Shown: positions 42,510 through 54,013 of the stretch, in pieces
How positions within the stretch are numbered: the first letter of the stretch is position 1
How the letters are laid out: each line of letters starts with the position of its first letter
Assembly: GCA_002989075.1 (NCBI GenBank)
Contig: PSQN01000001.1
Coordinates: forward strand, 1,853,153 to 1,917,152
Reading direction: 5' to 3'
Length of the DNA: 64,000 bases
Source of the DNA: Arthonia radiata
Lineage: Eukaryota > Ascomycota > Arthoniomycetes > Arthoniales > Arthoniaceae
The notes under the pieces: generated by a model
Database searches by the model: none
What the model was told of the DNA's origin: nothing
The model's input: only the letters and a program-made list of their open reading frames with translations
Translations under genes and position numbers: made by a program

Positions 42510-43449
42510 GTGCATTTGTGGTTTCGAGCTGCTGAAGAAGCCGCTCGCTTGTCTCTGGCGGGCGGATAAAGGCATGATCTGTGTGTATGCCTTTCATGTA
42601 TATTTAGTTCTGTTGTGCGTCTGCTAGACGCAACTGGAATGAGCTCACCTGCCAACCCCATCACTGCGTCTCCCTCGTTTTCTTGTGATGCTTCTGAATT
42701 GTGATAGCGACAAAGCCTCTTACCAGTCCACCTTTTGCGCTGTGCAACCTCATGGGTCCTCGTTGCATCGTGCGACAGAGTGTTATTATGCTCTAAAGCT
42801 CTTAGAGTTGCAAATAGGACGCCTACACAGACATCGTAAGCTAGCCAGCTGTCGGTATTATATATATCTGCTCGAGTGCAGGCCCTTGAATACGCATAGT
42901 AGCAGCTGGATGCTCGTGACAGCACTGTAGCGAGAGCAGTCCTCGGTCTGACGCGCTTTCCGGTTGAGCATTTCAGACGAGGTTGCCGACAAGCCGGCCA
43001 CGGTGAGTCAAATACACCGTTGCCACAGCTACCTAGTGAGCTCACAACGTATCAATGAACCAAGCGGCTCTTGGATGAGCAGTGAAGCCCGTGCATGGGA
43101 TGCTCATTGTATGGCTGCTGTAGGTCGCTGAAACACTCGAGTCGACGATGACATTCGGAGCCAGTGACGAGGCTCATCTCATTTGAATACTGTGAAGAAA
43201 TGCCGAATCTGGTGCCAGTTGTGTTACTCATGATCGGAAGCGGTGCAAGAAAGATCGCGCAGAAAATTGACTGGGACGTGGGGACATCATCGAGTGGAGC
43301 ATGGTGAAGTGATGAAGAAAACTTGAAGGAGAGTGATACGCGTCTGAAGCGCTTGCGTTGCATACGTACCTACTGTACCGTTCTTAATGACTGAGGTGCG
43401 GGTGCTGCACTGCAACATGTCTGCGCACAATCCAAGTAACTTCCTTCCT
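42510..43449. other. Intergenic
   Basis: About 940 bp of short frames only. A perfect short hairpin GCGTC-TGCTA-GACGC lies near 42617-42631. Confidence 0.4.
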
Positions 43450-43959
43450 CTGCCTATCCTCTCTTGGAGGCTGAATCCTCTCTGGGAGGCTGAATCCTCT
43501 CTGGGAGGCTGAATCCTGCGCTCGAAGTCGAACACTCTGCTCGCTTCTCTTCTAGTCGTTGGGCTTTGAATGCATCTATTATATCCTCTGTCTCAATGTA
43601 GTGTTCCATCTCTTTGTCCGGCGCGGTCCAATTCACCCCAAACCCATCTCCCCCAAGTCCCGCTCAACGACCGCTAACTGTGCCCTTTTCGCTGCCTCAG
43701 CCAGCAACGTCGAGTCTCTCAAATAATTGGTGTTGCCACTACTCGTACTGCTGGTAGTGTCGATGCTGCTTGTGCTTTGTTGTCTCCTTGGGGGCTCACT
43801 TGTGAGATGCCTTTGCGACTGTGATGCGAATGCATTTGCGGGATGTACAGGGTGTTGCGACTGCGTGTGTAGTGGCGTGAGATATTGTGATGTATCGTTC
43901 GCGGCCGTGGGAGAGGGCAAAGGAGCGGCGGCGCCATGGAGAGAGGAGGATTGAGGCAT
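43450..43959 (-). CDS. Uncharacterised Ser/Thr-rich protein, possible frameshift
   Basis: Family not recognised. From 43959 on minus: MPQSSSLHGAAAPLPSP..., a Ser/Thr stretch (STSSIDTTSSTSSGNTN), then a helical region LLAEAAKRAQLAVVERDLGEMGLG ending at a stop at 43633. One base out, an acidic helical segment continues immediately: VNWTAPDKEMEHYIETEDIIDAFKAQRLEEKRAEC. The switch falls in a run of four G (plus-strand CCCC at 43636-43639), a common indel site. The 3' end runs into a 19-bp repeat. Low confidence that it is expressed. Confidence 0.35.
43462..43518. repeat. 19-bp minisatellite, three units
   Basis: Three near-identical units of CCTCTCTGGGAGGCTGAAT. As 19 is not a multiple of three, successive units read in different frames (RIQPPRED, SQRGFSLQERI on minus). 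Confidence 0.85.
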
Positions 43960-44854
43960 CGGCAGTGCGGCTGCAAGCTTTGATACTCGCTGTTGATGCC
44001 AGGTGAGGGAACGCTAAGGAATGAGGGGCGATCAGGCGTCTGAAGTGCTGGCCTTTTGAAAGTCAGATGCTGCTTTCGCCGCTCCTGCAAGGCCGTTGGG
44101 GCTGTTCCACGTACGAGGTCGTACCAGAGAGGCCCAATGTGCCGAATAAGTGTGAGGTGTAGACGAGGTCCTGAGTATAATACTGAATTTCTGGATGAAT
44201 ATAATGAATGTGTTTGATATGTATGCAGTGTAACCAGTCAGATCTGACGTATCTAGTTAAATTTCGCGGACGTGGGCGGTGACTCTGGAGTGTGTATGTC
44301 GTACAATGGCAGGTCTAGACCGATCTCTGTGCAATGCTTTCTTTGTGGACGTGAGAGGAAACGCTGAGTGAAATGGTACAATGAGAGACGAGAAGCAAAG
44401 GGCTGAAATACGGAGGGTAGCGTTAAGATAGCGATCGCGAGCGAAGGATAATGGTGGAGGCCTCGGTACATGGAGTGTGGAAATGACAGGTTGACATCCA
44501 GATCGGAACACCCGAGCAATCTCCATTGGGTTTGGCGGAATCTGGGGGACGCGTCCCGTGCTCTAGGGGCTTGAGACCCCACAAACTAGGGGCCTCGGGA
44601 CTGAAGTGGGGGTTTCTTGAGATGAGATGAAAGACAAGATGACCATCAACAAATTCATGGAGCAAGCTTGTATTCAGAAATTAGGAGTACAATTAGTGCT
44701 TCGATCCAATCATGAGGTTTCAGGTCTGATATCCATCGTGAGCCCTTGCGGCCCAGTGACGCATCACGCATTCATTATGCTTTAGAAATTGGTTTTGCCA
44801 TTCGTGGCGACATTGATGAAAGAAATCCTCCGCTGTCCCATGAACTTCTCCCTT
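43960..44854. other. Intergenic
   Basis: About 900 bp; short frames without resemblance to known proteins; no RNA gene seen. Confidence 0.4.
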
Positions 44855-47800
44855 TCAGATCATCAAGAGCGCGGCAATACCAGCTAAGCCAGCGACGGCA
44901 CGTGCAGTCGGCCTGCTGGCCGCACCAGTGTATCGAACTGGCGAGCTGGTCGGAGTCCCGACGGCGCCGGCGGCGCTTGTTGGAGCTTGTGGCTGGTTGT
45001 CGCCTATCTGGCTCACGGCACCGGCAGCACTCGTAGGCGCCTGAGGTTGATTATCAGCGATCTGACTCACTGCTCCTGCGGCGGTCGTGGGAGCCTGGGG
45101 CTGGTTGTCGGCAATTTGGGTAACGGGTGCTGCAGGCGGAGCAGTAGGAGGTGCTTGAGGCTGCTTGTCGGAGATCTGGGTTACGGGAGTAGGCATCTGG
45201 ACGGTGATGTACTGGGTAGATAGCGGTGGCTGTTGCGGAGCTGGGCATGTCGTCCCTTGAGTTACCACGCTGTATGCTGTGCTTGTGACGGGAGGCAGAG
45301 GCGGCAACGTTATCGTGGTTGTCTGTAGACACTAGGATTAGCGCAGACTTTCCACCACGCGAGAGCAAGCTAGCCATAGGGTTTGGTACGAAATCAGCTG
45401 TCATTGATTCGTTCTGCTTCTCTGGCTGGCGCGTTCCAATGAAGAGGGGATGAGATGCTAATGGACTCACCTTCTCTGCTATCTGGGTTACTAGTTGCTC
45501 TTGTGTACTAGTGATAGTCGAGACCAAAGTAGTAGGCTTGCCCGATAGAATGGTGTAATAGGTCGAGAGGACAGTCGTTGGCTTTGGTGACTCCTTCACG
45601 ATAGTCACCGTGCTCGTTTGGTACAGCCTGCAAATCGCAATGTCAGCGCGATTCACTTAGTCGTGGCGCACACATTTGGGCGCTTTGCTCTCACGAAAAC
45701 TCTCGTGACTTATAAAAACAGTTTGGCGCCAAAGCGGAAGGTTATGAACTCACGTCGTTGGCTGAAACACAGTCGTCGGCTTCTCGGAAGTGCTTTCAAA
45801 CAGTCAGTGAAGGAATTTTCCAGAAAAACTCGCGAGTCTTACGCGGTAGAGACTTCCTCCTCAGTCTTGGTGTAGATGCTGGTCAGTATCGAAGTCTTGC
45901 CTTCCAAGCTGGTCGTGTAATAGGATGTAACCGGTGTAGGAGAGATTAGAGTCTTATATACACTGATCGTTGTTGGCTGATACACCGTGGTGGTAATAGG
46001 CTTCTCAGTTATAGCTGTAGCTGTTGATACCTCCACCTTTGTGGTTGGTATGAGAGAAGTCAGGATGGTTTCCTTTCCTGAGATGGTCGTGGATATTAGC
46101 GACGTCAATGTGGTTGGAACCAGAACGGATTTCTCGGTCGTCTGCGTTTGGATATCCGTTTGGTAAGACGTGAGCGTCGTAGGCTTCACCACCTGTAAGT
46201 GAATGTAAGCGAACTCATCCCGATAATTACTAGGAGCACCAACTGTGGCTGAAACTCACAATTGACCCCTTTTCGGTCGTTGTGTAGGAAGAGGTGTAAG
46301 TAATTGGCACGGTCAGAATCTCAGTCTTCTTGACAGTGGTTGGGAGCTCCTTGGTCACATATATAGTGGACGTCGACGTGGTCGTCTCTGTGTATTTTTC
46401 AGTCTGTGTGGCTGTCTCGGATTTGACGCTTGTTGACAGAGATGTCACAGTAGTCAATTTGCCCTCTAGAGAAGTGCTGTGAAGAAGTCAGCATGCGAGC
46501 TTCATGAAGCCATGAGAGAAGTGGCCTTGGTGAGTCACGTACGTGTAGACCGAGGTGAGGACGACGGTAGTCGGGGAAGGTACTGACTTGATCTCAGTAG
46601 AGACCTGAACATCAGTTTTTGTGGAGTAGGAGGTTAAAGTGGTAGGAAGGACTATCGTAGAGCCCCTATAATTCCTGTCAGCGCTGCTCCTTGTTCATGA
46701 TTACTCGCTCGTGTAAAACTCACTCTTTCGTAGAAGTGTACGACGAGACGATCGTGATAGGCACTTGAGTTGTGATTGTCTGAGTTTTCTCCTCGGTTTT
46801 GGTCCTAAAAAATCGGAGCTATTAGCCCACTGTTTGCGTAGCAATTGCGGAGGCTTTCATTCAGTTTCCCGAGGGAGGCTTTCGCCGTTGCCGGGTAGGG
46901 CAGCTGCTTTGCAGGGGCATTGAAGCGTGCCAACAGCATAGACTTACTGGTAAGACGTTATGGTGTCGGTTTTCTCGACCTGGAAGGATAATCAGTACCG
47001 CTGAGCTGGTCGGACCGCTCAGGTTACATTGCATGCGTACCGGCGTTCCACTGATTGACGTTGTGTAGACCTGCACAAGGATGTCAGTCAGCTAGTTCAG
47101 ATGCCACATGTATTTCAAGCAGCTGTTGCCATTTGACTGCTCGAACAGCCATGCAAGATCTCCAGATGAGGGCTGTACTGACCACAGTGGTGGTATAGGG
47201 TTTAGGAGCTACATGTAAGTGTAAGTCAAAACTGGTATTACGCTTTGCTGTGAGTGCTGCTTCTGGACTTACACTCCTTGACCTCAGTGGTTGAATAATA
47301 CGACGTAACTATAAAGCGTCAGCATATCGCTGCATTCCAGAGCATGTTGCAATCATTCCCGATGGAGCAAAACCACCGGCAACAGTCATGAGCACGCTCA
47401 AGAGGCTGTACAAACCTGTGATTGGCTTCTTCTCCGTAATAGTGCTTGTGCTGTTCTCAGCTGTTGATGAAGAGTCAGCTCATGACAGGCATGCATATCA
47501 CATTCTGAAAAGGTAGCTTACATTTGGTGACGTAAACTGTTGTCGGAGAAGGTGTCACGGTCTCGGCTGCTCACCAATTAGCGATGTCATTATCTGCTGA
47601 AGCTTATGGAAATGCTCACTCTTTGTCGAGTTGCTGCCGGGGGCGGTGATGGTAACTTGGATAAGAGTTAGTCAGGAATGCTTTTGACATCTACTCCCAT
47701 TGCTAGCGCTATTGTGCGAGGCAAAGGCCGACTCGCAATGCCAGGCGCAGTAGCGTAAATGAAGTTTTGCTCACCAGTAGTAGGCTTCTCTTTGTATTCA

Positions 47801-48413
47801 GTACTCGTCAATGTCTGGTTCTTCACGTCGGTCTCCTGTGGATGCCGTTAGCTTAAATGAATCGCCATAGCTTCTGCAAAACGCACAGTTTTGAGCTCCT
47901 TCGAAGTAGTTGTTACGGTGACTGGCGGCAGGGTCTTCGTTGTTTCCTAGGTTAATGAGGTCAGTTTTGGTTATGTGGGCGCGGGCCAACAACTGCAGTA
48001 CCTTCTCTACCGTTGTGGTTTTCTGGTCCGTCAGAGTGACCTATTCTCTAATTAGCCGCTGGAAAGAGGCGCTTGCACGGTATCGCGGGCTATCGGCATC
48101 GTACCGTGTAAGTTTCCTTGTCGGTCGGGCACGTGGGCGGAGGCTGCTTGTCTGTGTAGCTCGTTGGCGGCGGCTGCTTGTCTGTGGTAGACGCAGTCGT
48201 GGGAGTATAAACTGGAGGCGGCGTGCTGTCTTTCTTGTCGGTGGTAGTGACGGTCGTCTTGTCATCGTAGCTCGTAGGAGGAGTGTACGGTGGGATTGGC
48301 GAGGAGTCCCTGTCGCCATATCCGCTCGGCGCCGGCTGATTGTATGCATCCTGCCTTGGGTTTAGGAAGCCAGCGTGCGCTGCCAGCGCGAAGGCGAAAA
48401 TTGTGTACTTCAT
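44855..48413 (-). CDS. GPI-type, PIR-like Ser/Thr-rich cell-wall protein, about 18 exons
   Basis: The first exon (from 48413) starts with a signal peptide MKYTIFAFALAAHAGFLNPRQ and a Pro/Thr-rich repeat (DKQPPPTSYTDKQPPPT). It is followed by ~15 internal exons of Thr/Ser stalk such as VTLTDQKTTTVEK, ETTKTLPPVTVTTTSKELKT, TETVTPSPTTVYVTK, VTSYYSTTEVKE, VYTTSISGTP. I checked that the first twelve join in phase with GT/AG borders. The last exon carries four repeats TQISDKQPQ, TQIADNQPQ, SQIADNQPQ, SQIGDNQPQ, close to the PIR motif QIxDGQxQ, and ends in a hydrophobic tail AVAGLAGIAALLMI like a GPI signal. PIR glutamines link proteins to beta-1,3-glucan. Probably a heavily O-glycosylated wall protein or adhesin; exact exon borders in the middle need transcripts. 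Confidence 0.75.
45005..45190 (-). repeat. In-frame PIR-like repeats
   Basis: Four units encoding (T/S)QI(S/A/G)D(K/N)QPQAP followed by an Ala/Thr/Pro spacer of 8-11 residues. The Gly of the consensus QIxDGQ is Lys or Asn in all four. Confidence 0.85.
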
Positions 48414-50925
48414 AGCGAGGGTGGTTGATGGTCAATGAGTCGCCAATGAGAGTAGCTCTGCAAGCGTGATCTTCTTAATCAAATAAGAAGATGTGATGGC
48501 TTGACGGGGAGCGAAAGAAGCTTAATGCCGTATACCTAGGAGGCGAGAAGACTGCCTGAGCTCGAGGAACGAACGAACGAGCTAGGATGCAGGTGAAGAA
48601 GAAAAGCCAGCCTCGCGAAAGTGGGAAGGAGGCTGACATCTTATTTACCTCTCACCTTGAGCGCATCGTGCAGCATGCGCGAATACCTACAGCATGTTTG
48701 CACCACTCACAGACCGCCTGCGATGGCCGAGCCGCATCCATGTGCTGAGAAAGAAGCTTGAAAAGTGGAGGCTGCTCGTATTCACGGAGCATGGATGTAG
48801 CTCCAGATGGGAGAAAGGTCCACAGAAACCCGCTGCAGCACAGACGTCATTTGCCTTTTCTGGGAGTTGACGTGAGGTACCTGCAGTAAGGTGGAATGGT
48901 CATGCCGGAAGAAGAATACGACGATGGCGGGAGGAAATATAGGCTTGGGCGTGGGTCTTGCAGCAATGGGGCCAAGCCAGCGGAGAGCGTTGGCGATGCC
49001 TCGATTGTGGTTGCCCGGCTGCCTGCCATGCTGTGGGGAGCTCGCTGCAGGCGGCGAGTAAGGCGGGGGTGAAGGAGTGAGCAATGGCCATCTCTTAGCG
49101 ATGCCTGACGCATTCGGTCAAGTGCACACAGAGGTCGAAAGACGCCCAGCCATCTAGCAAAAGTCGCGTGTATTCCATAAAGGAGCTGCACAAAAGCGAG
49201 ACGCGTTGTGTGCCTAGGTAGGTCTGCGAGGAGCATCTAAGATTGGTGATTATCTAGCTCAGGAACGAGCAAGAAAGCGTGAAGATGTCTTGCAGTGTAC
49301 CCTGCAGCATGATGCAATGTTTGGGCTTGGCAAGTCATGATCACGGTGGGCTTCTGATTCAAAGTCCAACCTGTCAAGCGATTGCGGAAGCCAACGTGCG
49401 TTATATTCCTGCCGTTCCGAGCGCCCGGAAGTAGCAGTACGTCTTGCGAAGATGAGGAGCACACCCACACCGATGCCCAAGCGTTACAAGGCCCATCTGC
49501 GCTGTTGTGCGAGGGGCCAACAGCGCTGTGCCCACCGCCTGCTTTAATCAGGTGGCAGGGATGCTGAGCAGGGAGGTGACGACTGCCGAAGAAGAGGCAA
49601 ACATCGCCAAGGGCTGGCAGAATCTTGTAGCGAGAGCGATACGAAGTGACATGCGGCATTTCTTTGCGGTCGCTTGCTGAATCACGCGTGAGGAGGAACA
49701 GACGAGTGGAGGGGATGCGGTCGTGAGGTGCGTTGCCAAGCCTCAGTGCTGCCCTGTATTTTTAGCACACGTACCTGACGCTAGGCCGGATTGGTGAGGC
49801 GTATCGATTGATCGCACACAATCTCTTCCAGCCTTGTCCTGTTTGTTTACCTGCTCTGTATCGTGCACACATCGCCCACAATTGCGTGCTGCGCTTGCTT
49901 TGCTTGCTGCAGTGCTGACTGGCAATCGCATAGATTGCTGTTGGACTACTGGGGGTCGATTACTTGATCATCGCACACCGTAACAGCCGCATGCGGCTGC
50001 TTACTTTATTGCCGGCCACCAAACCCCAGTAGGAGTAGGCTGGTCATGCTTGCGAGTCTATCACTACGCTACGACGCCAGCGCTCCGTAGCGACATCGGC
50101 CATGCGAGAGTTTGTCAGGTTGTTCCATGATCAGAGCGTTTACCAAGCACGGCAAAGGGCGTACAAGGGCGTACACGCGCATAGCATGCTTATCAACACT
50201 TCCGCGTCACTTTGCAAGGATGCTGTAGGAAAGAGGCTGGGCTTGAAGTCTGAGCAGGTCCAGAGAGCGACAGATTTGAGCAGCGTCCATACGCATCCCC
50301 CGCCCCGATTAGTCTGCGGGTTGCCCGCTTGAGCATGTGCCTTCTGTCGTTGAGCAATGGCCAAACCCAGTCAGTAGTGGTTCTCTTGATCGTCTAGCGC
50401 AAGCAACATGACCGTACTTCTGATCATTGCTTATGACATTAAACATCTACACACTACGAGATCACGCTCCATGCTGCATATCAAGGCAAATTGCCTGCCC
50501 ATAGCGTTGCTTACAAGCCGGGACCGAGTCGAGCATTTGTACTGGTAGCATCTTTCTGAACGAGGTCACGCTGATGCTGAATAGGGCGCGTTGTGAACAC
50601 TGCTCGAATGCGCAAGCTTTCCAATCAGGTGTAGAAGCTGCGCAAGACACCATCTTCCCATCCATAGTAGTATGTTTAGACCACGAACGAGTAGCTCTAT
50701 CATCGGGTTCTGAGGCTCTTCCAACGTGCATCGCAACGAGCGCTTGCTGAACCTGAAAAATCTCAAGCTTCATGGGCAACCCTGCCAATTTGTGCAAGCC
50801 GCGACGTGATGTCACGAACCGCTCTCTTCACTGTTTTGCTCAAGCTGGACGTGCTGGGCTAAGAGCTTCACGTAGACGATCGTTGTGCTCGAGGGTGCCA
50901 GCAAGCCATTTGAACCGCATTCAAT
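48414..50925. other. 2.5 kb gene-free stretch upstream of the PIR-like gene
   Basis: No supported gene. Frames of 60-140 codons on both strands lack family resemblance and splice continuity. As with the peroxidase, a long promoter region precedes a secreted wall protein. Confidence 0.45.
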
Positions 50926-51414
50926 ATGGCCATCATTCACATCGTGATGTTTGGTTTCAAAGCCGAAACCTCTCCAGAGGCTGTACGGGGCGTATGTACA
51001 TCATGCCAATTCCGCCATGCTTATCATCATCTATTATCTATGAGGCCGTTGCTGTGATTCAATCAGAGCTCAAATAATGCTGACAACGGCATGAAGGCAT
51101 GCGATAGTATGCTAGCGCTCAAAGAACGATGCGTTCACCCAACGTCCAATAAGCCCTATATCAAGTCGTCTTCTGGGGGAAAGGATAACAGCCCAGAGGG
51201 CCATCAGGTAATTGATGGTGCGAAGTGCCAACAAGTAGTCCAAGCTTATTCAAGCCAGCGCGGCATCTCACACGCCTTCGTGGTAGAGTTCGAGAACGCT
51301 GCTGACCGTGATTATTATTGCTTCAAGGATCCGGTGCATCTGGAGTTTGTGAAGGCGATTGGGCCACTGGTGCAGGATATTCAGGTCAACGATTATTCGC
51401 CGGGTGTGTATTGA
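50926..51414 (+). CDS. Stress-responsive A/B barrel (Dabb) protein
   Basis: Exons 50926-50991, 51097-51207 and 51259-51414 give 110 aa. It starts MAIIHIVMFGFKAETS, continues CDSMLALKERCVHPTSNKPYIKSSSGGKDNSPEGHQ and RGISHAFVVEFENAADRDYYCFKDPVHLEFVK, and ends DYSPGVY, the full Dabb fold of ferredoxin-like dimers. Fungal members are small cytosolic proteins of unclear or polyketide-related function. Intron 2 (51208-51258) is 51 nt, stop-free in frame, so its retention would add 17 residues; family alignment favours splicing. The stop is 15 bp from that of ISA1 on the other strand. Confidence 0.87.
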
Positions 51415-51429
51415 ACAGTGTCATGAATA

Positions 51430-52266
51430 CTAGCTGATGCTGAAGGATTCGCCACACCCGCATTGTTCCGCTACCTTTGTCAGTACGAGACATACTAGGG
51501 ACGTTCCGCCGTTAAACTTACTGATATTGGGGTTTCGGAACACGAAGCGCGCGCTCAACTTGTCTTCCAACCAATCCATCTCGCTGCCAATGATGCTGAA
51601 AAGAGCCTTGCTATCAACAAGCACCTTCACACCATCTTGCTCTACGGCCTCATCGAACAAGCCAGCCTTGTCAACGTATTCCAAGTGGTAGGCCAGGCCC
51701 GAACATCCCCTGTTCTTAACGCCCACCCTTATCATCTTCGGATCTGGCTGTTCTAGCAGGTCTTTCAGCTGCGTCACAGCTTCTGGAGTGAGCGACACTG
51801 CTGCCTTCCTTGGCCGTAACTTGCTCTTTCGTGCTGGCTTCGAGGACGAGGATGGTTTCGCTTCGGACGCTATGCTCCCTGTCGCCACGCCCGCACCGCT
51901 CGTCGGCTGTGACTTTTGCGCTTCGCCCTCTCTTTGACTGGCAGGGCCTTCTACGCCTCGTTGCGATGGAAGCGATGCCGGAATCTGCCGCGACTCCCAC
52001 TCCCGTGAATCTGCTGGGGTGTTTCCGGTCGCGATCGAGGTATCTGGTACAGCCGCATTGCGAGGTGGCGGCTCTGGATGAAGAGTCTGTGGTCGTTCAG
52101 CAGCCGCAGTAGCGAAGGCTCTTCTGCTGAAATACTGGTCCCGTTGTTGCAGCTGTAATCTTTGGAGGCAAGCTCGGCAAAGTCTTGTCTTTGGTGAGAT
52201 TGTATGAAGGCTCGTTCGCGGTGGGTGGGCTGTCCTGAGCAGGCGAGCTGGGGCCCGCAAACTCAT
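51430..52266 (-). CDS. ISA1: Mitochondrial Fe-S assembly protein ISA1
   Basis: Exons 52266-51522 and 51470-51430 give 261 aa. A long N terminus rich in Arg/Ser with no acidic residue in the first ~40 (MSLRAPARLLRTAHPPRTSLHT) is a mitochondrial presequence; a Ser/Pro linker (to ~150) precedes the A-type domain (VSLTPEAVTQLKDLLEQPDPKMIRVGVKNRGCSGLAYHLEYVD). The three Fe-S ligands are in GCSG and, across the intron, in the rebuilt NPNITEQCGCGESF. Without removing the 51 nt intron, 17 extra residues would split this motif. ISA1/ISA2 form [4Fe-4S] clusters for aconitase and lipoate/biotin synthases. Confidence 0.92.
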   Translation of the reverse strand: MSLRAPARLLRTAHPPRTSLHTISPKTRLCRACLQRLQLQQRDQYFSRRAFATAAAERPQTLHPEPPPRNAAVPDTSIATGNTPADSREWESRQIPASLPSQRGVEGPASQREGEAQKSQPTSGAGVATGSIASEAKPSSSSKPARKSKLRPRKAAVSLTPEAVTQLKDLLEQPDPKMIRVGVKNRGCSGLAYHLEYVDKAGLFDEAVEQDGVKVLVDSKALFSIIGSEMDWLEDKLSARFVFRNPNISKFNGGTSLVCLVLTKVAEQCGCGESFSIS

Positions 52267-52728
52267 ACTTGAGGATGTGGTGGTGATGAGAGAGGCTGCT
52301 GCAGATGATGTTCCAGCGTCAAGTTCTGTTTCTTTCGAACAGAAGCCCGTTCAATTATTATGATTCGGATGTAAATGATCAATAATATGAAACGAATTGC
52401 GGAGCGTAAAAGATGATGTAGTAGGCTTGGCGCAAGCACGTGATGAAGTCATTGTCAGGTCATGATGCCGACCCAATCGCATTGAAAGAGCAATCACGCA
52501 GTATGCTGATTTCGAGGTGAACTTTGCCGTGCCAGCCCTTTGCTGTCACGGTCGGCATTTCGAAGACATCATGGTCCTTGCGCAGATGCTCGATATCCTT
52601 AACGTCAATAAAACGCGCTTTCACGAATAGGAGACTAAGAACGTAATTGGATTGGCTTGACTACGTACAACGGCCTTGCGGAGCCAACTCCTAGCATCTC
52701 CCTGTCGCTTCCGACGACCGCCGTCGTC
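52267..52728. other. Intergenic, ISA1 promoter
   Basis: About 460 bp, no gene or RNA recognised. Confidence 0.4.
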
Positions 52729-54013
52729 TCAGTACTGATATGGCTGCGCCAGAACGCGTGAAACGCCTCCAATACGCTGCTCATTGGTGCGCGTATCCCC
52801 GTACCATTCCCGACCCTTTCCAGCCATGTTCTCAGTTCCCCGAGGCTGTCCTTGACTGGGCAGAGGCAACTTATACTGATAGCACGTCTCCTTTGCAGAG
52901 GTCGGGCCCTCTGCGACTTGAACGGACGACGCGAGTACAGCACTTGCGTAGCTCTCACCGGGCGAAGCCATGGACGAGGGGGGCGTTAGTAACTGGAACA
53001 GCTGCCTCTCGGGGTCGTTAATTGGGGGCTCTGTCGTTAGTGGGTCGCCGTTTCCTAGGTCACCGTCCAGGAAAGCCGAGCTGGCTTGGTGTACACGCTC
53101 CATGTGATCCGCTGCGAGAGCCTCGACCCTCCATCCTTCGCTCCTCAAGGCAGCTTTCGAGGGCATATTCAACGGTATGGCGTTGTTCCAGGACCGAAAG
53201 TCCCACTCTACGCCTGTAACCTTCTGAAAGAACTGGCGAAACGCAGCAAATGCTGTGTGGAATGTACTGCCAACTGGTGCTAATATCAGCGTGCTCGGCT
53301 TCACACGGCTAGGCTCATGCTTGTCGTAGACTGCTACGACAGCATATTGAGATGGACGTTTGGTGTTGGTCTCGTAAAGCCTCAACGCGATCTTGTCGAC
53401 ATTGGTGCCCCGTGCGTCAGGTCGGGTGAGAATGATGTGATAGGCAAACGTCGTCTCATCCTGATATACGTGGTAGTTGTTGGAGAACAGGTCTTGCTCT
53501 GCATAGGCGCAGCCAGTGAGGAAGTTCTTGACTACACGAATGGTGAGCATTGCCGTCTGGGCACAAACCAAATGGCTCTAGCGAGCGACTCACTAGGCTG
53601 CTTTGCGCTGACGTATTTCTGAGTGTCTTCTTTGACCCTCTGTACCTTCTCCTTGCGCTTCTTCTCGAGATTTGACCACGCATACGCGGCAGCACTCTTC
53701 TTCTGAGCATCCAAGAGAGAATCTTCTAGCCAGTCGTAGGAGACTATCTGCGTGCTTGGCTGCTTCGATGCGGCTTTCACTATCGACGATTATTAGTCTA
53801 TACTCAGCTTTAACAGGCCAGAGGTGCCATGCCGAGGGGATTTTGAGTGTCCCAAGCCGCTCTTGAGCACACGAGGTGGGTCACTCTAGCCGAAACGCCA
53901 CCCGAGAACTGTGCGCCATTGTACTCCACCCATCGCTTGAGATCTGCCGCAGTGCGCTTGGCACCGAAGTCACCAGTGATGCTGATCACACAACCTCGAA
54001 GCGGAGATGGCAT
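52729..54013 (-). CDS. BRCT-WGR domain protein without PARP catalytic domain
   Basis: Three exons, 54013-53833, 53779-53594 and 53531-52729, give 389 aa. Residues 1-80 form a BRCT domain (LRGCVISITGDFG, WVEYNGAQFSGGVSARVTHLVCSRAAWDTQNPL, then IVSYDWLEDSL). After a charged helix comes a WGR domain (NYHVYQDETTFAYHIILTRPDARG, KIALRLYETNTKRPSQYAVVAVYDK, FRQFFQKVTGVEWDFR). The C-terminal ~150 residues are low in motifs. BRCT-WGR is the regulatory half of PARP1-type enzymes; no ART signature follows. Intron 1 reads best with a GC donor (53 nt, GC-AG), giving NPLVKAASKQ; a GT donor at 53814 would make an unusually short 35 nt intron. Confidence 0.8.
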
